NCBI GenBank assembly: GCA_937872175.1
Contig: CALMPI010000018.1
Location: forward strand, 96,985-160,984
Direction: 5' to 3'
Source of the DNA: an uncultured Flavobacteriales bacterium
GTDB taxonomy: Bacteria; Bacteroidota; Bacteroidia; Flavobacteriales_F; PHOS-HE28
DNA: 64,000 nucleotides
Shown one piece after another: positions 16,323-24,282 of this stretch. The notes under the pieces are model-generated. The model had not been told where the DNA came from and did not search any database. It saw only the letters and a program-made list of their open reading frames with translations. Both the position numbers and the translations under genes were made by a program. Every line of letters starts with the position of its first letter. Within the stretch, counting starts at the first letter, position 1.

Positions 16323-17261
16323 TCAGGGCAGCGCCGAATTGTCCACGATCGATCGTCCGATCGGATAGCTGCGCCCCTCCTCGCTGAGCGCCACGTTGGG
16401 GAAGACCTCCAAGGCCTCCCGGAGCAGGGGTCCGGGGTCCTTGTAGCGTGAGGAGAAGTGGCCCAGCAGCAGCGCACCCACCCCGGCATCGCGTGCGATG
16501 GCCGCCGCTTCAGCTGCGGTGCTGTGCATGGTCTCTCGCGCCCGGGCGGCCAGGTGGCGGGAAAAGGTGGCCTCGTGGTAGAGCAGGTCAACGCCCCGGA
16601 TCCTGTCCACGAGCGGTGGGTGGTATGCCGTGTCCGAGCAATAGGCGTAGGCCCGTGGTGGAAGTGGATCGTAGGTGAGCTCGGCGTTCGGCGTCACCGT
16701 TCCGTCCTCGTGCCGCAGATCGTCGCCGTTCTTCACCGCGGTGCGCAGGTAGTGCGGAATGTCGGCGATGCGCTCGGGCCGCAGACGCCGGGGTCCGGGC
16801 CGCTCGCGGAACAGGAAACCCGTCGTGGGCAGCCGATGACGCAGAGGCAGTGAGGTCACGGTGAGGTGGGTGTCCACGAGCAGTTCGTGGGGCGCATCGT
16901 CGAGCACGGGATGAACGTGGAGCGGGTAGCGCAGCCAGGTGGCCGAGGCCTGCAGCTGCAGGTCGATGATCGACTTGAGGGGGGGCGGTCCGTGCACATG
17001 CACCGCGCGCGTGCGGCCCAGCAGGTGCATCGTGCTCAACAGCCCCATCAAGCCGAAGTAGTGATCGCCGTGGAGGTGGCTGATGAACACGTGGCCGATG
17101 CGCATGAAGTTCAACCCGGCCATCCGCAGCCGTTCCTGGGTCCCCTCGCCGCAGTCCACCAGATAGAGCGACTCCTCACGCCGCACCACCTGGGCGCTGG
17201 GCGACCGGCCCTGGGCCGGCAGGGCCGCGCCCGTTCCCAAAGGGACCACCTCAAAGCGCAT
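16323..17261 (-). CDS. rnz: Ribonuclease Z
   Basis: Zinc endonuclease that cuts the 3' trailer from tRNA precursors. This fits a genome whose tRNA genes do not encode CCA, as seen at both tRNAs here. 312 residues, the short form. The metallo-beta-lactamase signature SHLHGDHYFGL gives H62, H64, D66 and H67. LGTGAALP opens the protein, YCSDTAYHP and HEATF carry later ligands, and LLLGHFSSRY is the C-terminal histidine block. Start ATG at 17261. It lies downstream of a terminator-like hairpin that separates it from the T9SS protein gene. Confidence 0.94.
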   Translation of the reverse strand: MRFEVVPLGTGAALPAQGRSPSAQVVRREESLYLVDCGEGTQERLRMAGLNFMRIGHVFISHLHGDHYFGLMGLLSTMHLLGRTRAVHVHGPPPLKSIIDLQLQASATWLRYPLHVHPVLDDAPHELLVDTHLTVTSLPLRHRLPTTGFLFRERPGPRRLRPERIADIPHYLRTAVKNGDDLRHEDGTVTPNAELTYDPLPPRAYAYCSDTAYHPPLVDRIRGVDLLYHEATFSRHLAARARETMHSTAAEAAAIARDAGVGALLLGHFSSRYKDPGPLLREALEVFPNVALSEEGRSYPIGRSIVDNSALP

Positions 17262-17282
17262 GCGTACCCGGGAATAGCGAAA

Positions 17283-17302
17283 CCCCGTCGATGAGGACGG
17301 GG
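17283..17302 (-). terminator. Hairpin between T9SS protein gene and rnz
   Basis: 7-bp perfect stem CCCCGTC/GACGGGG with 6-base loop, followed on the minus strand by TTTCG. It lies 25 bases past the stop of the upstream gene. Confidence 0.6.
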
Positions 17303-17327
17303 CTCCGGTGTTCGGTATGCGGCACGG

Positions 17328-18098
17328 TCAGCGGCTGAGGACCATACGACCGGTGAAGCTCGTGCGGCCCGTCTCCAGCTTGTAGAGGTAGAGACCGTCC
17401 TCAAGACCCTGGGCATTGAGCACGTAGCGATTGAGACCGGACCTGCCGCCGACACGCACGGAGCGCACCTCGGCGCCCAGCAGGTCGAACAGCCGGATGG
17501 TGACGTTGCCCGGCTGGGAGAGCTGGAATTCGATCGTGGTGCGTTCCGCGAAGGGGTTCGGCACGTTGCGCACGCCGCTCAAGGCCATCGTGTTCTCCAC
17601 CACGCCCACCGTGTTCGGGCCGATCACGATGCTGTAGCCCGAGAAGGGGTAGTCGACCGGGACCGGATTGCCCAGCAGGTTGGCGAACGCCGTCACGTTG
17701 ATGGTGAGCGGGTACACGCCTTCAGCCGTGGGCGTGCCCTCGATGGTGCCACACCCCAGGATGCCGGTGAGGTACGTGCACTGCGCACCGGTCTGCGACA
17801 GGCAGTACACGGCGAGGCCCGGAGGCAGGCCGTCGATGTTGTTCAGGCGCACGCTGTCCAGCGCAAGGCCGGCGAACTGGGGATCGATCTCGCCCGCGTC
17901 CTGGGGCACGATCATGTTCAGCGTATCCGAGTACAGCACGTTGACCATGCCGACGGCGAAGTTCTCCGTGGTGTCCGGCCACACGCCGAAGGCACTGTCC
18001 GCGTAGAGCGGGTTGGGGACGCACTGCGCCGAAGCGGCGGAGGCGGTGAGGATCAGCGAAAGGGAGAGTAGGGTGTGCTTCATGCGGTGTCGGTTCAT
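17328..18098 (-). CDS. T9SS cargo protein with C-terminal sorting domain
   Basis: 256 residues from the ATG at 18098, or 251 from the ATG at 18083. The signal peptide core is HTLLSLSLILTASAASA, then a mature domain of about 140 residues with four cysteines. The last 85 residues are a textbook type A sorting domain: VRNVPNPFAERTTIEFQL, VTIRLFDLLGAEVRSV, LEDGLYLYKLETG and a final GRMVLSR. The protein should cross the outer membrane by the type IX system, for which porQ is in this window. The ATG at 18098 overlaps the stop of the STAS gene (ATGA), so both are likely on one mRNA. Function of the mature domain unknown. Confidence 0.8.
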   Translation of the reverse strand: MNRHRMKHTLLSLSLILTASAASAQCVPNPLYADSAFGVWPDTTENFAVGMVNVLYSDTLNMIVPQDAGEIDPQFAGLALDSVRLNNIDGLPPGLAVYCLSQTGAQCTYLTGILGCGTIEGTPTAEGVYPLTINVTAFANLLGNPVPVDYPFSGYSIVIGPNTVGVVENTMALSGVRNVPNPFAERTTIEFQLSQPGNVTIRLFDLLGAEVRSVRVGGRSGLNRYVLNAQGLEDGLYLYKLETGRTSFTGRMVLSR

Positions 18099-18469
18099 TC
18101 GTCCTTCTTCACGTCCTTCTCGATCTCCTCCATGAAGAGCAGGTCGACGGCCTCGTTGAGGCTGGGGGTGATGGACAGGACGCTTTCGAGCTGTGAGATC
18201 TGTACCAGTTTCTGCACGGGTTCCTGCAGGCCGCAGACCATGAGCAGGCCGTTCACGCTGCGGCAGAGGCGGTTGGCCACGAGCAGTGCGCTCAATCCGC
18301 TGGAGTCGCAGTAGCGCGTCGCCTTCAGGTCGATGATGATGTTGCGGACACCGGTCTTGTTCAGGTACACCAGTTCGCTCTTCAGCTCCGGCGCACAGGT
18401 GGTGTCCAGCTTGTCCACGTTGGAGGTCACCAGCGTGTACTTGCCCTTGTCCTCGATGGTGAAGTTCAT
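18095..18469 (-). CDS. STAS-domain protein (anti-sigma-factor antagonist type)
   Basis: 124 residues, a single STAS domain. The phosphorylatable serine lies in TRYCDSSGLSALL, the place where SpoIIAA-like antagonists are modified by their kinase. The preceding strand IIIDLKAT and the start FTIEDKGKYTLV fit as well. No partner kinase, anti-sigma factor or phosphatase is nearby. A TATATTTG -7 box at 18495-18502 gives a leader of about 20 bases. Translation is coupled to a secreted T9SS protein by a 4-base overlap, an odd pairing. An alternative role is a cytoskeletal or division-linked STAS protein. Confidence 0.85.
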   Translation of the reverse strand: MNFTIEDKGKYTLVTSNVDKLDTTCAPELKSELVYLNKTGVRNIIIDLKATRYCDSSGLSALLVANRLCRSVNGLLMVCGLQEPVQKLVQISQLESVLSITPSLNEAVDLLFMEEIEKDVKKDE

Positions 18470-18494
18470 GGTCCTCGCCTGAAGGCGTTGGGCT

Positions 18495-18502
18495 CAAATA
18501 TA
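18495..18502 (-). promoter_or_regulatory. -7 box of STAS gene
   Basis: Minus-strand TATATTTG, a perfect TAnnTTTG match, in the gap after pyrB. Confidence 0.55.
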
Positions 18503-18511
18503 ATCAGCGCT

Positions 18512-19459
18512 TCAATTCTCCCTCGGGATCCGCCCGGCGAGCAGATAAAGCACCGCCATTCGGACGGCCACACCGTTCTGCACCTGATCGAGGATGATGC
18601 TGTTGGCGTGATCGGCCACCTCGCTGGTGACCTCCACCCCGCGGTTGATGGGCCCCGGATGCATGATGACGATCTCCCTGCCGAGCCTGCGGTAGCGCGG
18701 CAGATCGAGTCCGTACAGCATGGCGTACTCGCGCAGCCCCGGGAAGTTGGCCATGCCGTCGCCCCCCTGGCGCTCGAGCTGGATGCGCAGCATGTTGGCC
18801 ACATCGCACCACGCCAGGGCCTTGTCCAGGTCGTGCTCCACGCGCACACCGAGGCTGGCGACGTGCCGCGGCATCAGGGTGGGCGGGCCGCACAGGGTGA
18901 CCTCGGCACCCAGCTTGTGCAGGCAGTGGATGTTGCTGAGGGCCACACGGCTGTGAAGGATGTCGCCCACGATGGCCACCTTGACGCCGCGGACGCGACC
19001 CAGCTTCTCGCGGATGCTGTAGGCGTCCAGCAGCGCCTGTGTGGGGTGCTCGTGCGTGCCGTCGCCGGCGTTCACGATGCGGGCGCGCACATGCCGGCTC
19101 AGGAACACGGCGGCACCGGGATCGGGATGGCGCATCACCACCATGTCCACCTTCATCGCCAGGATGTTGTTCACCGTGTCGATGAGGGTCTCGCCCTTCT
19201 TCACACTGCTGGATGAGCTGGAGAAGTTGATGATGTCGGCACTGAGCCGCTTCTCGGCCAGCTCGAAGCTGATGCGGGTGCGGGTGCTGTTCTCGAAGAA
19301 CAGGTTGGCCACGGTGATGTCCCGCAGGGAGGGCACCTTCTTGATCGGTCGCGAGAGCACCTCCTTGAAGCCGTCGGCCGTGCGGAAGATGAGGTCGATG
19401 TCATCCGCGGTAAGGTCCTGGATGCCCAGCAGGTGGTCGGTGCTCAGCTGATCGCTCAC
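18512..19459 (-). CDS. pyrB: Aspartate carbamoyltransferase catalytic chain
   Basis: Condenses carbamoyl phosphate with L-aspartate, the committed step of pyrimidine synthesis. 315 residues. The carbamoyl-phosphate loop FFENSTRTRISFE, the 80s-like loop SSSVKKGET and the HPTQALLDAY and HPGPINRGVE blocks are all present. The GTG start overlaps the pyrR stop by 4 bases (GTGA), so pyrR and pyrB form an operon. No pyrI follows, as expected for a stand-alone catalytic trimer. Confidence 0.95.
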   Translation of the reverse strand: MSDQLSTDHLLGIQDLTADDIDLIFRTADGFKEVLSRPIKKVPSLRDITVANLFFENSTRTRISFELAEKRLSADIINFSSSSSSVKKGETLIDTVNNILAMKVDMVVMRHPDPGAAVFLSRHVRARIVNAGDGTHEHPTQALLDAYSIREKLGRVRGVKVAIVGDILHSRVALSNIHCLHKLGAEVTLCGPPTLMPRHVASLGVRVEHDLDKALAWCDVANMLRIQLERQGGDGMANFPGLREYAMLYGLDLPRYRRLGREIVIMHPGPINRGVEVTSEVADHANSIILDQVQNGVAVRMAVLYLLAGRIPREN

Positions 19460-20043
19460 GGGGCGGAGGAGGCTTGGTGATGGATGCCGCGTGCCGCACC
19501 GCCTTCCCCGCCATGCAGGAGCACGCGGTCCTGGCCCTCGGTCTCGGCCCATTCCACGGTGACGCGCTGCCCCTCGATGCTGTCCACCCAGCGCCCCACG
19601 TAGTCCGCCGCGATCGGCAGTTCGCGCGCGAAGCGCCGGTCGATGAGCACCAGCAGCTGCACGGAGGCGGGCCGACCGAAGCTCAGCAGGGCGTCGAGCC
19701 CGGCGCGGATGCTGCGTCCGGTGTACAGCACATCATCGATGAGCACCACATGCCGACCCTCGATCGGAAGGTCCATCTGCATGGCGCTCGGTGCGAGCGG
19801 CATGGCCCGCCGCCGGAAGTCGTCGCGGTGGAAGGTGATGTCGAGCTCGCCGGAATCGATGTGCACACCGCCGAGGATGCGCCCCAGGTCCCGCACCAGG
19901 CGCCGGCTGAGGAAGACGCCCCGGGGCTGCAGGCCCAGGAGCACCGAACGGGACAGGTCGCCGTGGTCCTCCACCAATTGGTAGCAGAGCCGCTGCACGG
20001 TGAGGCCGAAGGCGGTGCTGTCCAGAAGGGTGGCGGCGTGCAT
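19456..20043 (-). CDS. pyrR: PyrR: pyr operon regulator / uracil phosphoribosyltransferase
   Basis: 195 residues. PRPP loop VVLIDDVLYTGRSIRAGLDAL is the PyrR form, with the later LIDRRFARELPIAADYVGR and a GLQPRGVFLS loop. Known PyrR proteins bind UMP and the leader of pyr mRNA and also act as a weak uracil phosphoribosyltransferase. Start ATG at 20043 follows TATCTTCG (20051-20058) by 7 bases. This leaves almost no leader, so RNA-leader attenuation before pyrR is not possible here. The C-terminal tail (after GGEGGAARG) is longer than usual. It is fused translationally to pyrB. Confidence 0.9.
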   Translation of the reverse strand: MHAATLLDSTAFGLTVQRLCYQLVEDHGDLSRSVLLGLQPRGVFLSRRLVRDLGRILGGVHIDSGELDITFHRDDFRRRAMPLAPSAMQMDLPIEGRHVVLIDDVLYTGRSIRAGLDALLSFGRPASVQLLVLIDRRFARELPIAADYVGRWVDSIEGQRVTVEWAETEGQDRVLLHGGEGGAARGIHHQASSAP

Positions 20044-20086
20044 GCGGCCCCGAAGATAACGGGATGCTCGCGCCGTCATGGAACGA

Positions 20087-20113
20087 CGAAGCCCCGGCAT
20101 GGCCGGGGCTTCG
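20087..20113. terminator. Strong hairpin between rpsA and pyrR
   Basis: 12-bp perfect stem CGAAGCCCCGGC with a 3-base loop, 21 bases past the rpsA stop. There is no T run, so it may act as a 3' end stabiliser. It also lies just upstream of the pyrR promoter. Confidence 0.7.
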
Positions 20114-20134
20114 CTGGTCTTGCGGTCGGAAGGG

Positions 20135-22000
20135 TCAGCTCTCCGAACCCTCCTCCTCTTCGTTCCTGGCCTTCTTGCTGGAGCGCTCCTTGTTCTCCAT
20201 GGCGCTCTTGAGGTCGCTCAGGACGCTCAGGTCGCCCAGGGTGCTCTTCTCCACCTTCTCGTTGACGCTCTTCACGCTGGCGCTCTGTCCTTCGCCGGCG
20301 GGTGCCTTGCGGGTGCGGCCACCGCGCGCGGTGCCCAGCTCCTCGGTGTCGTCACCCTCCTCGAAGGTGCGGGTGTGGCTCAGCACGATGCGGCGGGCCT
20401 CACCGTTGAACTCCAGCACCTTGAAGGGCAGCTTCTCCTCCAGTTCGGCTTTGCTGCCGTCGGCCTTCTTGAGGTGCTTGGTGCTCACCGTGCCTTCCAC
20501 GCCATAGGGCAGGGCCACGATGAAGTTGTTGCCGTTGCGGCCCACCAGGGTGCCTTCATGCACGCTGCCCTCGGTGAAGGTGCCGGCGAACACCTCCCAG
20601 GGGTTCTGCTCCACCTGCTTGTGGCCCAGGCTGAGGCGGCGGTTGTCCTTGTCCACCTCGAGCACTTGCACCTCGATGTCATCACCCACGTTGCAGAACT
20701 CGCTGGGATGCTTGATGCGCTTGGTCCAGCTGAGGTCGCTGATGTGGATGAGGCCGTCCACGCCCTCCTCCAGCTCGGCGAAGATGCCGAAGTGGGTGAA
20801 GTTGCGCACCTTGGCCGTGTGGCGTGAGTTCACGGGATACTTGAACTCGATGTCCGCCCAGGGGTCCGCGGCGAGCTGCTTCATGCCCAGGCTCATCTTG
20901 CGCTCCTCGCGGTCGATGTTCAGGATCACGCAGTCGATCTCCTGGCCTTCCTTCAGGAAGTCCTTCGGGCTGCGCAGGTGCTGGCTCCAGCTCATCTCGC
21001 TCACGTGCAGGAGGCCCTCCACGCCGGGCGACACCTCCACGAAGGCGCCGTAGTCCGTGATCACCATCACCTTGCCCTTCACCTTGTCGCCGGCGTTCAT
21101 GTCGGCGCTCAGGGCGTCCCAGGGGTGCGGGCTCAGCTGCTTCAGACCGAGGGCGATGCGCTTCTTCTCGTCGTCGAAGTCGAGGATCACCACGTTGATC
21201 TTGTCGTCCAGCTTCACCACCTCCTCGGGGTGGCTCACGCGACCCCAGCTGAGGTCGGTGATGTGGATGAGGCCATCGACACCGCCCAGGTCCACGAACA
21301 CCCCGTAGCTGGTGATGTTCTTCACGGTGCCTTCCAGCACCTGACCCTTCTCCAGGCCGCCGATGATCTGCTTCTTCTGCGCCTCGAGCTCGGCCTCGAT
21401 CAGCGCCTTGTGCGAGACCACCACGTTCTTGAACTCCTGGTTGATCTTCACGACCTTGAACTCCATGTTCTTGCCCACGTACTGGTCGTAGTCGCGGATG
21501 GGCTTCACGTCGATCTGGCTGCCGGGCAGGAAGGCCTCGATGCCGAAGACGTCCACGATGAGGCCGCCCTTGGTGCGGCACTTCACGTAGCCGGTGATCA
21601 CCTCGTCGGTGGTCATGGCATGGTTCACCTTGCCCCAGGCGTTGTGCACGCGGGCCGTCTTGTGGCTCACCACCATCTGGCCGCCCTTGTCCTCCTGCTT
21701 CTCGATGTACACCTCCACCTGGTCGCCCAACTTCAGATCGGGCTTGTAGCGGAACTCGCTCAGGGGCACCACGCCCTCGGACTTGTAGCCGATGTTGATG
21801 ACCACCTCCTTCTTGTTCATGCCCACCACGGTGCCCATGAGGACCTCCTTCTCGGAGATGCTGCTCAGGGTTTCCTCGTAGGCCTTCTCCATGGCCTCCC
21901 GCTCCTTGGCAGGGATGCCTTTCTTGTCATCCTCCAATCCGGCCCAATCGAAATCCGCGGGTGGTTCGGCGAAGGTGACCTTGTTCTGTTCCGTCGACAT
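20135..22000 (-). CDS. rpsA: 30S ribosomal protein S1
   Basis: 621 residues. Six S1/OB repeats are readable; several end with the same pattern (YGVFVDLGGVDGLIH, YGAFVEVSPGVEGLLH, FGIFAELEEGVDGLIH). The N-terminal 50 residues are acidic and the C-terminal 85 are charged and low-complexity, ending EEEEGSES. S1 binds mRNA and helps initiation, which matters in a lineage where Shine-Dalgarno sites are rare. I chose the ATG at 22000 (MSTEQNK) because the leader upstream is transcribed from a strong promoter 137 bases away. Confidence 0.96.
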   Translation of the reverse strand: MSTEQNKVTFAEPPADFDWAGLEDDKKGIPAKEREAMEKAYEETLSSISEKEVLMGTVVGMNKKEVVINIGYKSEGVVPLSEFRYKPDLKLGDQVEVYIEKQEDKGGQMVVSHKTARVHNAWGKVNHAMTTDEVITGYVKCRTKGGLIVDVFGIEAFLPGSQIDVKPIRDYDQYVGKNMEFKVVKINQEFKNVVVSHKALIEAELEAQKKQIIGGLEKGQVLEGTVKNITSYGVFVDLGGVDGLIHITDLSWGRVSHPEEVVKLDDKINVVILDFDDEKKRIALGLKQLSPHPWDALSADMNAGDKVKGKVMVITDYGAFVEVSPGVEGLLHVSEMSWSQHLRSPKDFLKEGQEIDCVILNIDREERKMSLGMKQLAADPWADIEFKYPVNSRHTAKVRNFTHFGIFAELEEGVDGLIHISDLSWTKRIKHPSEFCNVGDDIEVQVLEVDKDNRRLSLGHKQVEQNPWEVFAGTFTEGSVHEGTLVGRNGNNFIVALPYGVEGTVSTKHLKKADGSKAELEEKLPFKVLEFNGEARRIVLSHTRTFEEGDDTEELGTARGGRTRKAPAGEGQSASVKSVNEKVEKSTLGDLSVLSDLKSAMENKERSSKKARNEEEEGSES

Positions 22001-22136
22001 GCTGTACTGACGTTTGTATCCCGACCCAAGGGGCCACCGACCGGGAGGGTTGTGTTGGCTCACGGTGTCCCTGCGTGAGCTTCCTGCTAAGGCCTGCCTG
22101 ACCGCGGATGCGGAGGGCGGATCCGAAAAAGGACCG

Positions 22137-22165
22137 CAAAAGTACAAAAGGAACCTGATCCTCAA
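22137..22165 (-). promoter_or_regulatory. Consensus promoter and long leader of rpsA
   Basis: Minus strand: TTG (22163-22165), 18-base spacer, TACTTTTG (22137-22144), a full Bacteroidota consensus. The leader of about 130 bases (22001-22135) is the longest predicted from a good promoter here and is a natural place for the known autogenous control of S1. I could not define its fold by eye. Confidence 0.75.
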
Positions 22166-22240
22166 TACATTGAACCCGTGGACCGGCTCGAGGCGGGCCG
22201 GTGCCCCCGGGATACGGGCCAGCGCAGCGGACCCTCCAGC

Positions 22241-22248
22241 TACCTTTG
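22241..22248 (+). promoter_or_regulatory. -7 box of ispH
   Basis: TACCTTTG, perfect match. The first in-frame start codon after it is the TTG at 22321. Confidence 0.6.
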
Positions 22249-22320
22249 GCCTTCGCATGGCTCGCAGGCCCTGACCCTCAGCCGTTCCCCGCTCCCGCCC
22301 ACCCATCGCCCCGTCCCGTC

Positions 22321-23550
22321 TTGCGCAGCTTCACCATTCCCGTTCACTACCGCAGCGCGCTCATCGGCCGCATCAAGGCGTTCCGCAAGGCGCAGGATCC
22401 GCGCAAGCAGGACCTGGCCCCCACCCTGCTTGACCTGGGACCGGTGCGTTTCCTGTTCGCCCGCCACTTCGGCTTCTGCTACGGGGTGGAGAACGCCATC
22501 GAGATCAGCTACAAGGCCCTGGAGGAGAACCCCGGCAGGCGGATCTTCCTCCTCAGCCAGATGATCCACAACCAGGCGGTGAACGACGACCTCACCGCGC
22601 GGGGCATGCACTTCATCCAGGATACGCACGGACGGATGCTGATGGACTGGAGCGCGCTCACGGCCGAGGACATCGTGATCATCCCGGCCTTCGGCACCAC
22701 GCTGGAGACCGAGGCCCGGCTGAAGGCGATCGGCATCGACCCCCTGCGGTACAACACCACCTGCCCCTTCGTGGAGAAGGTGTGGAAGCGCAGCGACCAG
22801 CTGGGCGATCAGCAGTACACGGTGGTCATCCACGGCAAGGCGACGCACGAGGAGACGCGGGCCACCTTCAGCCATACTGTGCGGAAGGCCCCCGCCGTGG
22901 TGCTGCGCGACATGGCCGAGGCCGAGCTCCTGGGCCGCATCATCCGCGGCGACGAACCGGCCGACACCTTCGAACGCGTGTTCCGGGGCCGCGCCAGCGA
23001 AGGCTTCGACCCCGCGCGCGATCTGCAGCGCATCGGCGTGGTGAACCAGACCACCATGCTGGCCACCGAGACCCAGGCCATCGCCGACCACCTGAGGCAG
23101 GTGATGATCGGGAAGTACGGCGCTTCGGACATCAAGGCCCATTTCGCCGACACGCGCGACACGCTCTGCTACGCCACCAACGACAACCAGGACGCCACCC
23201 ACGAACTGCTGAAGGCCGAGGCCGACCTGGCCCTGGTGGTGGGCGGCTACAACAGCAGCAACACCAGCCACCTGGTGGAGCTGTTGGAGCGCAGGTTCCC
23301 CACATATTTCATCAAGGACGAAGGCGAGATCCTGAGCGCGGACACCATCCAGCACTTCAACTACCCGGCTCACAAACTGGAGAGCACGACGAACTGGATC
23401 CCTGCGAAGCGACCGCTCACCATCATCCTCACCAGCGGCGCCAGCTGTCCGGACACGTTGCTGGACAAGGTGATGCTGAGGGTGCTGAGCTTCTTGGAGG
23501 GGGTGAGGGATCCGGTGGACGTGGTGGAGGGAATGGTGTCCACGGGCTAG
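22321..23550 (+). CDS. ispH: 4-hydroxy-3-methylbut-2-enyl diphosphate reductase
   Basis: Last step of the MEP isoprenoid pathway, giving IPP and DMAPP. Three cluster cysteines are visible: FGFCYGVENA (C53), NTTCPFVEKVW and GASCPDTLLDKV. The protein has about 409 residues, the long form seen in Bacteroidota, compared with about 315 in Escherichia coli. No ATG fits between the promoter and the first conserved block, so TTG at 22321 is the likely start, giving LRSFTIPVHYRSA. It converges with cmk, 6 bases between stops. In Porphyromonas I recall ispH, cmk and porQ as neighbours, as here. Confidence 0.9.
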   Translation: MRSFTIPVHYRSALIGRIKAFRKAQDPRKQDLAPTLLDLGPVRFLFARHFGFCYGVENAIEISYKALEENPGRRIFLLSQMIHNQAVNDDLTARGMHFIQDTHGRMLMDWSALTAEDIVIIPAFGTTLETEARLKAIGIDPLRYNTTCPFVEKVWKRSDQLGDQQYTVVIHGKATHEETRATFSHTVRKAPAVVLRDMAEAELLGRIIRGDEPADTFERVFRGRASEGFDPARDLQRIGVVNQTTMLATETQAIADHLRQVMIGKYGASDIKAHFADTRDTLCYATNDNQDATHELLKAEADLALVVGGYNSSNTSHLVELLERRFPTYFIKDEGEILSADTIQHFNYPAHKLESTTNWIPAKRPLTIILTSGASCPDTLLDKVMLRVLSFLEGVRDPVDVVEGMVSTG

Positions 23551-23556
23551 GCGGCC

Positions 23557-24258
23557 CTACTCCTGCCCCACCTGGGCCAGCACGTCGAGCACGTGGCCCA
23601 GGGCCAGCTGGAACTGCTCCTGCGCGGTGATGTCGCTGTTGTCGATCGCGATCGCATCCGGGGCCATGGTCAGTGGATCGGCCGCCCGGGTGGTATCGTC
23701 CAGGTCGCGCCGGCCGATGTTCGCCTCCACTTCGGCCAGGGTGACCTCCGCGCCCTTGGCCTTCAGCTCGTGGTAGCGGCGCAGGGCGCGCACCTCCGGG
23801 CGGGCCGTCATGTACAGCTTCACCTCCGCGTCGGGGAAGACCACCGTGCCGATGTCCCGTCCGTCCATCACCACTCCTTTCTCACGCCCCATTCGCTGCT
23901 GGAGCCGCACCAGCTTGGCCCGCACCTCGGGCACCGGGCTCACCAGGGTCACGTGGTTGCTCACCTCCAGGGAGCGGATCCTGTGCTCCACGTTCCGCCC
24001 GTTGAGGGTGGTGGCGCTGCGGTCGGTCATGGGGTCGTGCTGGAACCGGATGTCGATGCCGTCGAGGAGCGCGAGCAGTCCCTCCTTGCTCAGCACCCCG
24101 TCGCGCACCAGGCCGCTCTCCATGGCGAAGAGGGCCACCGCCCGGTACATGGCGCCGCTGTCGATGTACGTGTAGCCCAGGTGCTGGGCCAACTGCCGGG
24201 CCAGCGTGCTCTTGCCGCAGGACGAAAAGCCGTCAATGGCGATGGTGATGCGCCGCAC
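23557..24258 (-). CDS. cmk: Cytidylate kinase
   Basis: Phosphorylates CMP and dCMP. 233 residues. Walker A GFSSCGKST (residues 10-18), IDSGAMYRA, the VVMDGRDIGTVVFPDA block and the RRDLDDTTRAADPL lid are all canonical. GTG start at 24258 follows a TACCTTG box (24264-24270) by 5 bases. The upstream gene porQ ends 24 bases earlier on the same strand, so cmk can also be read from porQ. Confidence 0.95.
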   Translation of the reverse strand: MRRITIAIDGFSSCGKSTLARQLAQHLGYTYIDSGAMYRAVALFAMESGLVRDGVLSKEGLLALLDGIDIRFQHDPMTDRSATTLNGRNVEHRIRSLEVSNHVTLVSPVPEVRAKLVRLQQRMGREKGVVMDGRDIGTVVFPDAEVKLYMTARPEVRALRRYHELKAKGAEVTLAEVEANIGRRDLDDTTRAADPLTMAPDAIAIDNSDITAQEQFQLALGHVLDVLAQVGQE

Positions 24259-24282
24259 GGCCGCAAGGTAGCGCGGTCCTGC

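Noticed and set aside
20044..20086. PyrR-binding attenuator before pyrR
   Set aside because: The -7 box sits 7 bases from the start codon, so no leader RNA exists. The hairpin at 20087-20113 lies upstream of the promoter and belongs to rpsA.
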